A program made the translations under genes and the position numbers. DNA of 64,000 nt from Lithodes maja (lineage: Eukaryota > Arthropoda > Malacostraca > Decapoda > Lithodidae), in the NCBI GenBank assembly GCA_037953745.1, contig JBAKBP010013205.1, positions 1-64,000 of the forward strand, read 5' to 3'. The notes beneath the pieces were generated by a model, which ran no database searches, was not told the DNA's origin, and saw nothing but the letters and a program-made list of their open reading frames with translations. Below, piece by piece: positions 9,986-21,663 of this stretch (position 1 is its first letter; the number at the start of each line of letters is the position of its first letter).

Positions 9986-10128
9986 ATACTGTTGTGAAAA
10001 TGTACATGTACAGTAAATGATAAAACATATACAGGTACTTAATGGCATACATACTACATAATCCATTGAAATTCATTGAATCCTGATAGCTGATTTCTCG
10101 ATAATTAATGGAAATATTAAAACTACTA

Positions 10129-10149
10129 TCTCTCTCTCTCTCTCTCTCT
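10129..10149. repeat. (CT)n microsatellite
   Basis: Simple CT run. The following 10150-10470 holds no recognisable gene or TE family; a GGGGTAATTTCGCC stretch near 10270 may be a transposon end but has no partner. Confidence 0.9.
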
Positions 10150-10599
10150 TTTTATTTTTGCGAGCCGCGCAATGAAGACCAATGGTCTATAGTAGGTCAA
10201 TTTTACAAGGGGAGGAGGATTCCTAGCCTCCCGCCCCCGAAATATAAAAAGTAGTACGGTAGGGTAAGACGGGGTAATTTCGCCGAAAATCGCGTATTTT
10301 TACGAATAGACACTGCCACAAATGGAATTTTTAAATGTTTATTTTTTTATCTATACATTCAGCCTTTCTGCTATAGATGCCCAAAAAACAAAATAAAATA
10401 TAATGTTTTGGTCATGCTGCCACATGACACACGAGCACACAAGCTCTTTTTCACCTAACATTTATCCTTAACATTGGTCTGGCAGCTTATGAGGTCAGAA
10501 TTTAGAATATTTCGGTCAACTAAATTCGTCAATCATCAGTCTAGTTTCCGATACCAGTGCAAAATATTCCAGAAAAGTTGCCAGAAAAATGTTGATCAT

Positions 10600-10751
10600 C
10601 GACGGCTTTCCAGCAGTCTTCTTTCTTTGAGAGGTCATTCTCCTACATGTCTCCGAGGTTGTATAACAGGTTGCCGCTGTCCATGAGACAACTGAGTTCT
10701 GTTGAATGCTTCAAGAGACAACTTAAGACTTTTCTCTTTGAGAGAAGCTAT
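10600..10751 (+). pseudogene. L2-like LINE, C-terminal end
   Basis: The plus strand encodes MSPRLYNRLPLSMRQLSSVE followed by a segment ending KTFLFERSY, the standard last ~35 residues of L2-group LINE ORF2 proteins ('aP.lWN.LP..iR...s...FK..LKt.LF'). It is cut by the Gmr1-1 LTR at 10752, just after ERSY. The sequence on the other side of that element (20061 on) belongs to the same kind of LINE but a different part and the opposite strand. Confidence 0.75.
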
Positions 10752-12570
10752 TGTGACGCACCCAGTGCGTGGCAACTTAACCTGATTGTACTCCTTGGTA
10801 CTCCACTGTGCCGCCGCGGTGCGGTGCCGCTGTGCCGCTGTGCCGTGCTGGCTGCTTATATTGAGTGTGACAACGTATAACTATGTTCTTTGTATCTCTG
10901 CAAAGGTCTCGTCATTTGCTAACCAGTGGTGGGTTTTGTATTAAGCCATGTCGAGACCTTCCATTTAATATGTAGTATCAATAGAGAAGTTGATAGATAA
11001 GACAATAGGAATTCAGAGAGAGAGAGTGAGTTAGACTTCAGAGCGAGAGGGTAGCAATGCGCCACGCTGCCGGGGGGGTGGTTGCCAGACGTATGGACCG
11101 GTTGGCAGCCCTGCGCTTATAGCTAGGTGCGACAGGGTTGGTAGTACATTGCCGCCTGCCTATGCTGCCTGGGCTGCCCATGTTGTCGTACAGCACATTG
11201 CCTGGAGGCTCGCTGTGTGCTCTATGACCAGGTTGCCTAGAACCTTTGAGATTCTAACATCCCTTGCCCTCTCTCCCAATTTCTCACGGTTGCACTCTTT
11301 CTCTCTGACGACATTACTCTCATTTCATTCTTCTCTCTATTTAAATGCATACCCTTCCCTTGAGGTCCTAAAGGAGTTTCAGCACTCACCTCTCGTATTA
11401 CTCTTAGGACAAGCATATATTTACATGTATTAGATTTAAGGGGTTAATGTGAACAGCGATCTTCTTGATGAGGATAGTTGGTGAACGTTCTACATGTTCA
11501 CGAGTTATATGCCCAGCTCATCATCCAATTTGTGACTAGACTAGTGCCATGTGTAAGAGCCCGACCATGCCCAGGAGTTGTCTGTAGAGGGGCGAGGACT
11601 TAGCCTTGATTTGCCTACCGAGCCAGGAGCGAGTGCAGTACCAGAGACTACAGCTCGCTCGTAGTGCCGGTATAGTAGAGTAACGTAATTTATCTGTCCT
11701 TGTGTTCTCTGCAGTCTTTTCCTGGGTTCTCGCTTTCGGTGCTGGGACTCGTTGTTCCTGTGACTTGGCCTGCTAGCTAGAACACATGGGGATGATGAGT
11801 GGGTGATATCTTTATTTTACTATGCATTGCAGCTCTCTTTAAGTTTATGTATATAACACTTTACAATACACATTACTCACACACAAGACAACACTATTAA
11901 TACTTTCATGTATCAATTAACTGCACTGTCGTTTTGCTGCTGTTTCCGGAGTTCTATTGCGTAGGGCGCATACGGACTCAGAGGGGAGACAGAGTGAGAG
12001 AAGCGAAGTAGCCTATGCGGTAGTAGGCTACCGGCGCAGTACTGTTGCCTGCAACCTTTTAGTTATTCCAAGTATAGATTCATTATTATAATAAGTGACT
12101 ACTATTTATGTTCCTTCCATGTGTATTATTAGGTATCTACTGGATCATGAACATCTTGTATGCTACATGCTAGTGCATGTTAGTAGGGGACAGTTATTCT
12201 AGTGCACGCGCTTTCAAGTAGGCGTGTACATTTGTCATTTAGCATTTCACTGTCATACCTTTAGCCTGCTTCTATTCTACATTATTAGAGGCTTAATATT
12301 AACGTAGTTTCTTGAGTATTGCATTTCTTTAGTCATAACGTAACCTATAAATGTCTGAGGGAGTTTAGCCTCATAGCCTACCCCTGTTGTACACTTTCGC
12401 CGAGTTAAGGTACCTCGTTACCATAGACGATAACTCTGTAGGGCGTTGGTGCTTTTGTTGTCTGGAGCATATAGTATTTGGGACTGGAATCGAGCGTGTC
12501 GTTGTCACATAAGCCATTTCTGTCCTACGATCAAGAATCCCGAATATGTATTGCCGATCAAGCCGTAACA
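10752..12570 (+). repeat. Gmr1-1 5' LTR
   Basis: 1819 bp, starts TGTGACGCA and ends CCGTAACA (TG...CA), matching 18242-20060. Contains GC-rich repeats of TGCCGC near 10808-10845 and an AT-rich TATTTAAA near 11338 that could serve as a TATA element (weak). The 94-codon open frame at 11149 is an LTR accident. Confidence 0.95.
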
Positions 12571-12574
12571 AAAA

Positions 12575-12592
12575 TGGCGACCTTGCACAAGA
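12575..12592 (+). promoter_or_regulatory. Gmr1-1 primer binding site
   Basis: Four bases after the LTR, TGGCGACCTTGCAC has the form of a tRNA 3'-end complement (TGG...). TGGCGACC resembles the arginine-tRNA type used by some gypsy elements; the exact tRNA is inferred. Confidence 0.65.
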
Positions 12593-12814
12593 TTCAGTAG
12601 TATCCTATCACATGTTTTTTGGAGAACTATTCTATGCTACCTAGTAGAGCTGGCTAGAATTTTCTTGCATATTGGAGGAATTTTTATTGTGTCATTATTG
12701 TATTGGTGGACTTGCAGATTGTTTCGTTAGGGGTGTCTAGAGTAGAGTCATTCAAGCATCTTTAACATTTTGTGAGGCGAGACTGCAATTAGTAATAAGC
12801 ACTTTTTTTTTTTT

Positions 12815-13300
12815 ATGAACAGCAATTGTATAACCAGCACTATGTCTAATGACTCATCATTTACGGGGGAGGATAACACGGTACAGCCTAGTAACCAGCA
12901 AGTACAACAGATGTTTAGGGAGGGGAGTGTTATAAGTGGAGAGAGGGATGCCCGGGCATTTTTGCAGACACCTTTGACCGAACAGCGCCTGCAGGCTATT
13001 GATTGTTACGGTCTTCGCTGTTTAGCCACGGTTTTGGGGCGGGACTGTCCTGACAGTTGGCCCAAGAAGAATTTGGTGGCATGTTTGTTGGGTGATGGCG
13101 ATGGGGCGGTGGGTGGAGTGGGGTCTTGGGGGGTTCCCTCCAAGCCTCCATTCCACTCTACCCCTGAGCTGGGCCCTCAGCCAGCGAGTCTTAGCACGAT
13201 GCAGCAGGAGGGTTCTCAAGGGCAAGCTGGCTTACCCGTAAACACGTCTCGGTGTGGATCCCCCATTTTGTGCTCTCCCCCCCCCAGGCCTGTCTCCTGA
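12815..13300 (+). pseudogene. Gmr1-1 Gag N-terminus (first frame)
   Basis: Starts at ATG 12815, soon after a T-run. 161 codons, rich in Q, S, G and P after residue 100. No domain is recognisable in this part. The frame fails at a C homopolymer (13277-13285): the next frame, with matching downstream Gag, begins in the same run (open from 13254). A 1-base slip in the C run explains the break better than a programmed site, but the N-terminus of the related minus-strand copy lies outside the window, so this is not proven. Confidence 0.7.
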
Positions 13301-16190
13301 GATGTTATTTCAGCTAGAACTAGCTAAGTTTAAGCTGCAGGAGACTCAGATACAACAGGCTAGTATAGAACGGATTAAGCTGCAGGAGACTCAGATACAA
13401 CAGGCTAGTATAGAACGCATAGAGGTTGCTAGAATCCAAGCCAATCAGGATGCAACCAGGTACCAGGCTGAAATGGATGTCGAGAAGTCTAGAGTAGAGA
13501 CCACGGGGCGTCATCTCGGTGGTGGGCACCGGGTTACAGACTCACTTTCGCATTTAATTAAGTTAGTACCCGCATTTGATGAGACAGCAGTGACTGAGTT
13601 TTTTGCTCGTTTCGAAAAGAAGTGTCGTGAGTATGACTGGCCGGAGGTTAAATGGGCAGCATTAGTTTCATCACGTCTAGTGGGTAAGGGGTTGAAAGCC
13701 TACGATGCACTGTCACTGGACGAGAGTGTAGTGTATGGACTGGTGAAGGAGGCTGTGCTCCGGGCCTACGAACTGCAACCCGAAACTTATAGATTGAAGT
13801 TCCGTGGCGTGAATAAGAAGAGCGACGTCAGTTTTATGGAGCACGCACGGGACTTAACAGATGCAGGTAATAACTGGTTTCGGTCCGAGCACGCAGAGTC
13901 GGCTGAGGAAATTAAGCAACTTTTCTATCTGGAACAGTTTTACAAATGTACTGGAACCGATCTAACGCTGAACATTAAGGAAAAATGTCCCAAGACAGTA
14001 GAGGAGGCTGCCAAGATGGCAGACCTCAGATTATCATTGATTCGTGGTTGCGGTGCCGCTCAGAGGGCTGAGTCAGGGCAGAAGGGGCGCTATACCCCAC
14101 CCACCAGAGTTTTCGATAATAACAAATCCTATGACACACATAACCACACTAAATGCATTGCACCTAATAACACCTACAAACACAAGCCTCTCCCGTTTAC
14201 TAAAGGTCAGGCCCCTTCTTCGCCCGCACAAGGGAAGAAGCCCATTGGGGATGTGAAATGTTACAAATGTCAGAAGCTAGGCCATTATTCACGTGAGTGC
14301 CCTAGTAACACTCCCGCTAAGCCGGTGTCATTGGTTCACAGTATCGGTGTGTCTCTGAAGGCTGCAGCAACTGCCCGGGGTAGGTTGTCAGCAGCTGAGG
14401 CACACGCGGTAAAGAAGCGTACGGAAGGCTCGACACCTGTCCGGGACACTTTCTGTAGCCATCGGGGGCACGGGTTTGTGAGCTGGGGGAGTGAACTACG
14501 GAGGGTTGACTTGCTGAGGGATACGGGGGCTTCGCAAACTTTGTTGAGGAACTTCACAGGGAAACCGATAAATGCGGCCAGAGTTGTTGTGGTGCAGGGT
14601 ATAAATGCTACGAGGTCATACCCACTTGTGAGGTTGGAGTTGAGAGTGGAAGAGGTGTGCAGGGAGCTGGATGTAGGGATCGTTGAGTGTTTGCCAGTTG
14701 AGGGCGTCGACCTTCTTCTCGGCAACGACTTTGCGGTGCCCACTTCCGGGACTCCACCCTTAGTCGTTGCCGAGAGGGCGGCCGACGTGGATGGTGAGAA
14801 TCGGGAATGGGTTGGGAGGTGCCAACAGGATGAGATGGCCTGTGTGGTAACCCGATCTCGCTCTGCGGCTCCTGCACAGCCTAGCACTCAACCTCGGGGA
14901 CAGTGGAGGAAGGATCAGGAGAAGGTTGCTAAGGGCAGGGAAAGGGACATTGATTCTGCTGCACTTCTCGGTGATTCGGTACTTGGACCTATAATAAACA
15001 CGGGAGTTGACTCTGGCCCAGATATGGTGTGTAACAAGGCAGAGTTGGGTAAGACTTCGCGTGAGGCAAGAGCTGTAGCGAGAGCCACTAAGGCAGTAGA
15101 GCCTACTAGCCGGGGTAATGTCTTATTACAAAACCATCTTGATGCATTGACGCCCAGGGACATTAGTGAGCAGCAGCTGCAAGACGCTAGCCTAGCTCGT
15201 TATAACAATGGTGCCATAGAGTTGGAGGAAGATGGGGATGCGAAGCCGGGAGATTTCTTTAGGCTCAACAGGATATTGTACCGCAGATTTCTAGACCCCA
15301 AATCGAAGTGGGAGGGCGGTGCGAGGGTAGTAGACCAGGTGGTTGTTCCAAATAAGTATAGAGAGTCCTTATTGTGTCTGGCGCATGATGTGCCGGTGGC
15401 GGGTCATTTGGGGGTAACAAAAACATTGGCGGCATTGGGCAGGTTTTTCTGGTGGCCTGGGGTCAAGGCTGATGTCTGTGCATGGGTGGCTGGGTGTGCG
15501 ACCTGCCAGACAACGGGGAAGCCTAACCAGACAATCCCGAAGGCACCTTTGTTTCCCATACCTGTCACCGGGCCTCCGTTCAGCAAAGTTGTAGTAGATT
15601 TGGTTGGCCCTTTCCCGCCTACTAGTAGTGGCAATAAATTCCTGTTGACAATCATGGATGTGGCTACGAGATACCCGGACGCATACCCCATGAGAAACGG
15701 CTCGGCAAAGGCAGTTGTTAAAAACTTATTATTGTTCTGTTCCCGTTATGGATTTCCACGTGAGGTGCAGTCAGACCAGGGGAGCAATTTTACATCCAAA
15801 TTGTTCAAGCAAACCCTTCAGTTGCACGGTATATGTTCTGTAGTGTCGTCAGCCTACCATCCCGAGAGTCAGGGAGTCTTGGAGCGGTGGCACTCGACCC
15901 TGAAGAGTATGCTACGCTGTTACTGTGCAGAACATGACACTGATTGGGATTTGGGTCTGCCGTATGTTCTGTTCGCTGCACGTGAAGTCCCAGGAGAGAG
16001 CCTGGAGTTCAGTCCAAATCAACTAGTCTTTGGCCATAATGTGAGAGGACCTTTAAGTATGGTGAAAGAGATCTGGGAGGGCGAAGAGAAGCCGGGGTCT
16101 GTACTTAAATATATCCTTGAGAGCCGGGAGAGACTTATAGGTTGCATGGCAGCGGCAGGTAATAACTGGTTAATGCACAGGCGGTCATGA
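13254..16190 (+). pseudogene. Gmr1-1 Gag-protease-integrase
   Basis: 978-codon frame. It contains a 15-residue tandem duplication (QETQIQQASIERI, 13332-13421), a SCAN/capsid-like Gag block (FFARFEKKCREYDWPEVKWA...LKAYDAL...LRAYELQPETYRLKFRG), and a CCHC zinc knuckle (CYKCQKLGHYSREC, about 14259-14300). The aspartic protease has an intact DTGA (14520-14531). Integrase has the HHCC finger (from about 15383 to 15506) and the catalytic triad D (VVVDLVGPF, ~15597), D (VQSDQGSNF, ~15772) and E (YHPESQGVLERWH, ~15863). The frame is lost near 16165-16185 by a small indel: the related copy at 59428-64000 continues through this point in one frame. Expected role: particle assembly, processing and cDNA integration. 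Confidence 0.88.
13332..13421 (+). repeat. 45-bp tandem duplication in gag
   Basis: Two adjacent 45-bp units encoding KLQETQIQQASIERI; 13332-13376 and 13377-13421 are nearly identical. The duplication keeps the frame and lengthens a predicted helix. Confidence 0.9.
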
Positions 16191-17959
16191 AGCACCAGTA
16201 TGACGCCAAGGTGAAGCTTCGGGAGTTTTCGGTGGGTCAGGAGGTAATGTTGCTTTTACCTTTGCCTGGACACCCCCTTTCTGCCAAGTTTATTGGGCCG
16301 TATGTGGTGGCTAAGAAACTGTCCGACCTTGATTATCTCGTTGCAACACCTGACCGTAGAAAAAAACATCAGTTATGTCATGTTAACCTCATGAAAGAGT
16401 ATGTGAGATGCCCCTCAGAGCCTCTCACTGTCCCTGTGCTGGCCTGCAGCGGCCAGGGTGGAGAAGGAGGTGGGGACAGTCATGCTGCTGAGGAGGATAG
16501 CTGGGACTGTGTCATTTCCGCGGAACAGTGGGCGGGGAATACTGAACAAGAGGCTAGGCAAGCTGTAAGTCACCTGCCTGAGCACCAGGGTGCTGCTGTC
16601 CTAGGCCTGTTCAGGTCATACCCCTCTGTTTTCGCCGAACACCCAGGTCTCACTACTCAGGTAACGCACGACGTGGACGTCGGTGATAATGTGCCCTTCA
16701 AGTCAGTGCCCTACCGTGTGCCCCCGGTAAAGTTGCCAGCTTTACGGGAGGAGTTAAAGTACATGGTTGAGAGAGGGATGATCACTGAAGGTTATGTGAA
16801 GTGGACATCACCCGTCACGTTGCAGCCAAAACCTGACGGCAAGGTGCGGTTCTGCATAGATTTTCGTAGGCTAAATGGCTTGACCACTACCAACCCTTAC
16901 CCTTTGCCTCGAGTTGACGACAGCGTGGACAAGATAGGGAATGCAAAGTACCTTACTAAAATTGATCTTGTAAAAGGCTACTGGCAAGTACCCCTGTCGG
17001 ACCGAGCTAAGCAAGTTTGTGGTTTTGTGGTAGATGGCAGGACCTACCAATGTAACGTAATGCCTTATGGGCTTAAGAACGCACCTGCCACGTTTCAGAA
17101 CCTGATGAACGATATTTGTGACGAAATCCCTAACTGCACGGTCTACCTTGATGACGTGATAGTGTATGATGACAATTTTGAAAATCACCTAAGGCACTTA
17201 GAGACCCTGTTTGGGAAGTTGCACGATGCTGGGCTGGTGGTGAACCTGAGGAAGTGCGAGTTTGTAAAGGCTACTGTGCAGTATCTTGGCTTCGTGGTCG
17301 GGTTAGGCCGGGTGTGCCCCCCCCTGAGCAAGATACAGGCTATCAATATGTTTCCCAGGCCCACCACTAAGCGTCAGGTCATGCGGTTCCTAGGTATGAT
17401 AGGCTATTATAGGCGCTTCATCCGGGGATACTCTACTGTCTTAGCACCGTTAACTGATCTACTGTCGAAGTCAGTGAAGTTCTGTTGGGCTGCGGAGTGT
17501 CAGAGGGCTTTCGACCTAGTCAAGCGCCTGCTGTGTGCACATCCGATTTTGAGAGCCCCAGACTTCTCCAGGAGTTTTCAGCTGGCGACTGATGCCAGCG
17601 GTGTGGGTGCCGGGGCAGTGTTACTGCAGACTGATTCCGAGGGCTTGGAACACCCAGTGAGCTTCTTTTCTCGCAAGTTTAATTCGGCACAAAGGAATTA
17701 CTCGACTATAGAGAAGGAGCTTCTTGCTATCGTTTTGTCGCTCAAACATTTCGAAGTTTATGTTCCAGCCTACGGCCCGGTAGTGACGATTTATACGGAC
17801 CATCATCCCTTGAAATTCCTAAATCAGTTTCACAATCGGAATATGCGGTTGACCAGGTGGTCCCTAATGCTCCAAGAGTATAATCTCAACATTCAGCATA
17901 TTGCCGGGAGTGAGAACGTGATAGCAGATTGTCTATCAAGGGTTGATGATCCAGGATAG
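16187..17959 (+). pseudogene. Gmr1-1 reverse transcriptase-RNase H
   Basis: 590-codon frame after the indel. It opens with the integrase C-terminal region (KVKLREFSVGQEVMLLLP, RRKKHQLCHVNLMKEYV). RT spans about 16640-17450 with KPDGKVRFCIDFRRLNG, MPYGLKNAPATFQNLMN and the catalytic YLDDVIVYDD (near 17143). RNase H follows (FQLATDASGVGAGAVL, STIEKELLAIV, IYTDHHPLKF) and ends ENVIADCLSRVDDPG. Nothing follows RNase H before the 3' UTR, confirming that integrase is not in the usual C-terminal place. Both RT and RNase H active-site residues are present; only the upstream frameshift breaks it. Confidence 0.88.
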
Positions 17960-18230
17960 TCGTGCACGGTGTGTGGGTTGAGCAGGAGTAAAATTAGGCT
18001 ATCATAACGCCGTCCAAAAAGATTATAAAACAATAAAATAAACGAGAATTTTTTTTTTTAGTTTTGTAAGTCTTTATTGTTGTAGCATGATGCATGCGAT
18101 ATTGTGTTTTATGTATAATTCACACTTCAGTTGTTGTGCACCTTTTGCAATTAGTGGCAGCTAAGGGTAGCAGATCGGGTTGGTTGCCGGTCAGATTTTG
18201 ATAATGCTTCTAAGGTCGATTATCTAAAAT

Positions 18231-18241
18231 CTTGGGGGGGC
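18231..18241 (+). promoter_or_regulatory. Gmr1-1 polypurine tract
   Basis: CTTGGGGGGGC directly before the 3' LTR start at 18242; the G-run is the likely plus-strand primer. The minus-strand relative has the same CTTGGGGG..G arrangement at 58912. Confidence 0.75.
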
Positions 18242-20060
18242 TGTGACGCACCCAGTGCGTGGCAACTTAACCTGATTGTACTCCTTGGTACTCCACTGTG
18301 CCGCCGCGGTGCGGTGCCGCTGTGCCGCTGTGCCGTGCTGGCTGCTTATATTGAGTGTGACAACGTATAACTATGTTCTTTGTATCTCTGCAAAGGTCTC
18401 GTCATTTGCTAACCAGTGGTGGGTTTTGTTTTAAGCCATGTCGAGACCTTCCATTTAATATGTAGTATCAATAGAGAAGTTGATAGATGAGACAATAGGA
18501 ATTCAGAGAGAGAGAGTGAGTTAGACTTCAGAGCGAGAGGGTAGCAATGCGCCACGCTGCCGGGGGGGTGGTTGCCAGACGTATGGACCGGTTGGCAGCC
18601 CTGCGCTTATAGCTAGGTGCGACAGGGTTGGTAGTCCATTGCCGCCTGCCTATGCTGCCTGGGCTGCCCATGTTGTCGTGCTGCACATTGCCTGGAGGCT
18701 CGCTGTGTGTTCCATGATCAGGTTGCCTAGAACCTTTGAGATTCTAACATCCCTTGCCCTCTCTCCCAACTTCTCACGGTTGCACTCTTTGTCTCTGACG
18801 ACATTACTCTCATTTCATTCTTCTCTCTATTTAAATGCATACCCTTCCCTTGAGGTCCTAAAGGAGTTTCAGCACTCACCTCTCGTATTACTCTTAGGAC
18901 AAGCATATATTTACATGTATTAGATTTAAGGGGTTAATGTGAACAGCGATCTTCTTGATGAGGATAGTTGGTGAATGTTCTACATGTTCACGAGTTATAT
19001 GCCCAGCTCATCATCCAATTTGTGACTAGACTAGTGCCATGTGTAAGAGCCCGACCATGCCCAGGAGTTGTCTGTAGAGGGGCGAGGACTTAGCCTTGAT
19101 TTGCCTACCGAGCCAGGAGCGAGTGCAGTACCAGAGACTACAGCTCGCTCGTAGTGCCGGTATAGTAGAGTAACGTAATTTATCTGTCCTTGTGTTCTCT
19201 GCAGTCTTTTCCTGGGTTCTCGCTTTCGGTGCTGGGACTCGTTGTTCCTGTGACTTGGCCTGCTAGCTAGAACACATGGGGATGATGAGTGGGATATATC
19301 TTTATTTTACTATGCATTGCAGCTCTCTTTAAGTTTATGTATATAACTCTTTACAATACACATTACTCACACACAAGACAACACTATTAATACTTTCATG
19401 TATCAATTAACTGCACTGTCGTTTTGCTGCTGTGTCCGGAGTTCTGTTGCGTAGGGCGCATACGGACTCAGAGGGGAGACAGAGTGAGAGAAGCGAAGTA
19501 GCCTATGCGGTAGTAGGCTACCGGCGCAGTACTGTTGCCTGCAACCTTTTAGTTATTCCAAGTATAGATTCATTATTATAATAAGTGACTACTATTTATG
19601 TTCCTTCCATGTGTATTATTAGGTATCTACTGGATCATGAACATCTTGTATGCTACATGCTAGTGCATGTTAGTAGGGGACAGTTATTCTAGTGCACGCG
19701 CTTTCAAGTAGGCGTGTACATTTGTCATTTAGCATTTCACTGTCATACCTTTAGCCTGCTTCTATTCTACATCATTAGAGGCTTAATATTAACGTAGTTT
19801 CTTGAGTATTGCATTTCTTTAGTAATAACGTAACCTATAAATGTCTGAGGGAGTTTAGCCTCATAGCCTACCCCTGTTGTACACTTTCGCCGAGTTAAGG
19901 TACCTCGTTACCATAGACGATAACTCTGTAGGGCGTTGGTGCTTTTGTTGTCTGGAGCATATAGTATTTGGGACTGGAATCGAGCGTGTCGTTGTCACAT
20001 AAGCCATTTCTGTCCTACGATCAAGAATCCCGAATATGTATTGCCGATCCAGCCGTAACA
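18242..20060 (+). repeat. Gmr1-1 3' LTR
   Basis: 1819 bp, same ends and length as the 5' LTR, about 19 substitutions by eye. Confidence 0.95.
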
Positions 20061-20410
20061 TAAGACAGACTGAACTTTCTTTAAAATATAATTTGGAAGA
20101 CCCACCAACAGGGCATTGCAATAATCAACACGAGAGAAGACCAATGAGTGAACCAACGTCAGGAGGCAAAGTCTGGTTATAAACGGCTTCACCAAATAGA
20201 GATTTCTGATGTGCAAGTAACAACTTTTAACTATCTGGTTTACATGCTCTTTGAAATCTAATCGGGAGTTCACATATACACCCAGATTTCGAACAGAGTT
20301 GGCCGGTCTCAGCTGAGATCCACCCACATTGATGGAGAGGGCACCTACTATATCATCAGCTCTTCTATTTCCTCTTCTATTTCTGTAGGCTATAGCTATC
20401 GCTCGCCATG
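20061..20410 (-). pseudogene. L2-like LINE RT fragment (second copy)
   Basis: The minus strand encodes MGGSQLRPANSVRNLGVY and the following residues through LLVGLPNYILKKVQSVL, nearly identical to positions 164-480. It starts directly at the 3' LTR boundary. Frame is better kept than in the first copy. No catalytic box. Part of the ~507-bp duplicated segment. Confidence 0.78.
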
Positions 20411-20572
20411 AATTAAGACAACAGATTGGGGTGAAACGTCATATAATTACCAGACTAATGGAGTCAAACATCTAAAATGTCCAAACTAAGGAGTGAAAGA
20501 GAGGTTTAAAAAGACACAACCACGCATAAAATTGTCTAATGATAGTCGTCATGCTCTCTCTCTCTCTCTATT
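20066..20572. repeat. ~507-bp duplicated segment (copy 2)
   Basis: Partner of 164-672, same orientation, ending in the same (CT)n run. Confidence 0.85.
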
Positions 20573-20599
20573 TAACCACGATAGCCTATTATGTCATAA

Positions 20600-20890
20600 G
20601 GACATAAAACAGGCTTGGGTGTGAGAGGGATTTGCCTTGCGTGGGCCAATCGGCCGTCTGCAGACTCCCATTTTCTTATGTTCATATGTTCTTAAAGCCA
20701 ATTGGCCCACACTAGGCAGATCCTTTTCATACCCAACAGACTCCCATTTTCTTATGTTAAGTTCTTAAAGCCGATTCACCCACACTAGGCAGATCCCTTT
20801 CATACCCCAACAGACTCCCATTTTCTTATGTTATGTTCTTAAAGCCGATTGGCCCACACTAGGCAGATCCCTTTCATACCCAACCTGTCT
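20600..20890. repeat. CR1 3'-tail composite with tandem ~72-bp units
   Basis: Begins with a CR1 3' tail (GGGATTTGCC...GGCCAATCGGC...CTGCAGACTCCCATTTTCTTATG). From about 20695 there are 2.5 tandem units of 72-74 bp, each starting AAGCCRATTGGCCCACACTAGGCAGATCC and ending CAGACTCCCATTTTCTTATG plus TTCTTA. Each unit therefore joins a tail half in one orientation to a tail half in the other. 20891-21019 has nothing recognised. Confidence 0.7.
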
Positions 20891-21023
20891 CACACGGTAC
20901 AGATCCTTCTAAAGCACTATCACCAAACCAGGACTTTGTAGCAGAACCCCAAATAAATGAAAGTGGAAGAAAAGGGTAGCAAATAGACTTAAGGGGAGAC
21001 TAACCGTTTGTTTGGTCTATTAA

Positions 21024-21651
21024 CCCGGGAACTGCGGGAAGACTCTTTAGAGTTCGGCCGGCGGACTGCGGGAAGACTCTCTGGAGTAAGTAAAACTAAA
21101 AATCAACTTTTTACATCGAAAAAAAAAAAAAATTATTTTTTGTTTTTTTTGTTTTTTTTTTTTTTTTTGGCCCCTGGGCCATGCAAAATCTCAGTCCTCT
21201 ACCTCCCCTCCTTCCCCACTTTCCTCCTATTCCTCAGTTATCACCTATTTTCCCTATTATTCCCTTATTCTGAGGTATATTTTCGTGCTAACATTAGCGA
21301 GTTGCAAGCAGGGTGTTGTCATCACTGATGGCCATCGAGTGCAAGAGAGAGAGAGAGAGTATCGATCGACTGTGTCTCAGTGGCCTTGGGGGAAATTGGC
21401 GGGAAAGGAGTTTGCCTCACCCATAGGATTATACAACTCGCGGGCTATATCTCCGATTTTGACCATCCAAACGCTGTTTTCACTCGTTTTATTGTTGTTT
21501 CAGGTTAATACCTTTATAATCAACCCATAATAGGCGCATATGGATAATTATTAATGCTATTAATGGTACAATGAATATTTTAGTGACGAAAAACCTCAAA
21601 TACGTCAGCACAGGGGGAGGTTTTCATTTACCCCCGTGCGCACTTCAGAGG
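21024..21651. mobile_element. TTAA-flanked piggyBac-like MITE, family 2, copy 1
   Basis: 628 bp flanked by TTAA at 21020-21023 and 21652-21655. Ends CCCGGGAACTGCGG at left and, read inward from the right, CCTCTGAAGTGCG: imperfect inverted ends starting CC, as in piggyBac elements. It contains a poly(A)/poly(T) block near 21120-21170 and a (GA)n stretch near 21345, with no real coding capacity. A second copy (33434-34047, same orientation) is almost identical apart from the homopolymers, which fixes the boundaries. Confidence 0.85.
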
Positions 21652-21663
21652 TTAATTAATGTA

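Larger units (their letters stand above)
10752..20060 (+). mobile_element. Complete Gmr1-type Ty3/gypsy LTR retrotransposon (Gmr1-1)
   Basis: 9309-bp element with 1819-bp LTRs (TGTGACGCAC...CCGTAACA), primer binding site at 12575, gag-pol, and purine tract before the 3' LTR. By eye the LTRs differ at about 19 positions with no length change (~1%), implying a fairly recent insertion. Domain order is gag, protease, integrase, RT, RNase H: integrase lies upstream of RT, unlike ordinary Ty3/gypsy elements and like Gmr1-group elements. Two frameshifts split the coding region (near 13280 and 16170). No 5-bp target duplication: GCTAT precedes the 5' LTR and TAAGA follows the 3' LTR. Confidence 0.92.

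Noticed and set aside
11149..11433. 94-codon ORF in the 5' LTR, repeated at 18639-18923 in the 3' LTR
   Set aside because: It is simply the same LTR sequence twice; no domain, and the apparent conservation follows from LTR identity.
13254..13300. Programmed frameshift between Gag parts of Gmr1-1
   Set aside because: The break falls in a C homopolymer and splits Gag itself, so a replication or sequencing slip is more likely.
16160..16190. Programmed frameshift between integrase and RT of Gmr1-1
   Set aside because: The related polyprotein at 59428-64000 reads through this point in a single frame, so this is a mutation.
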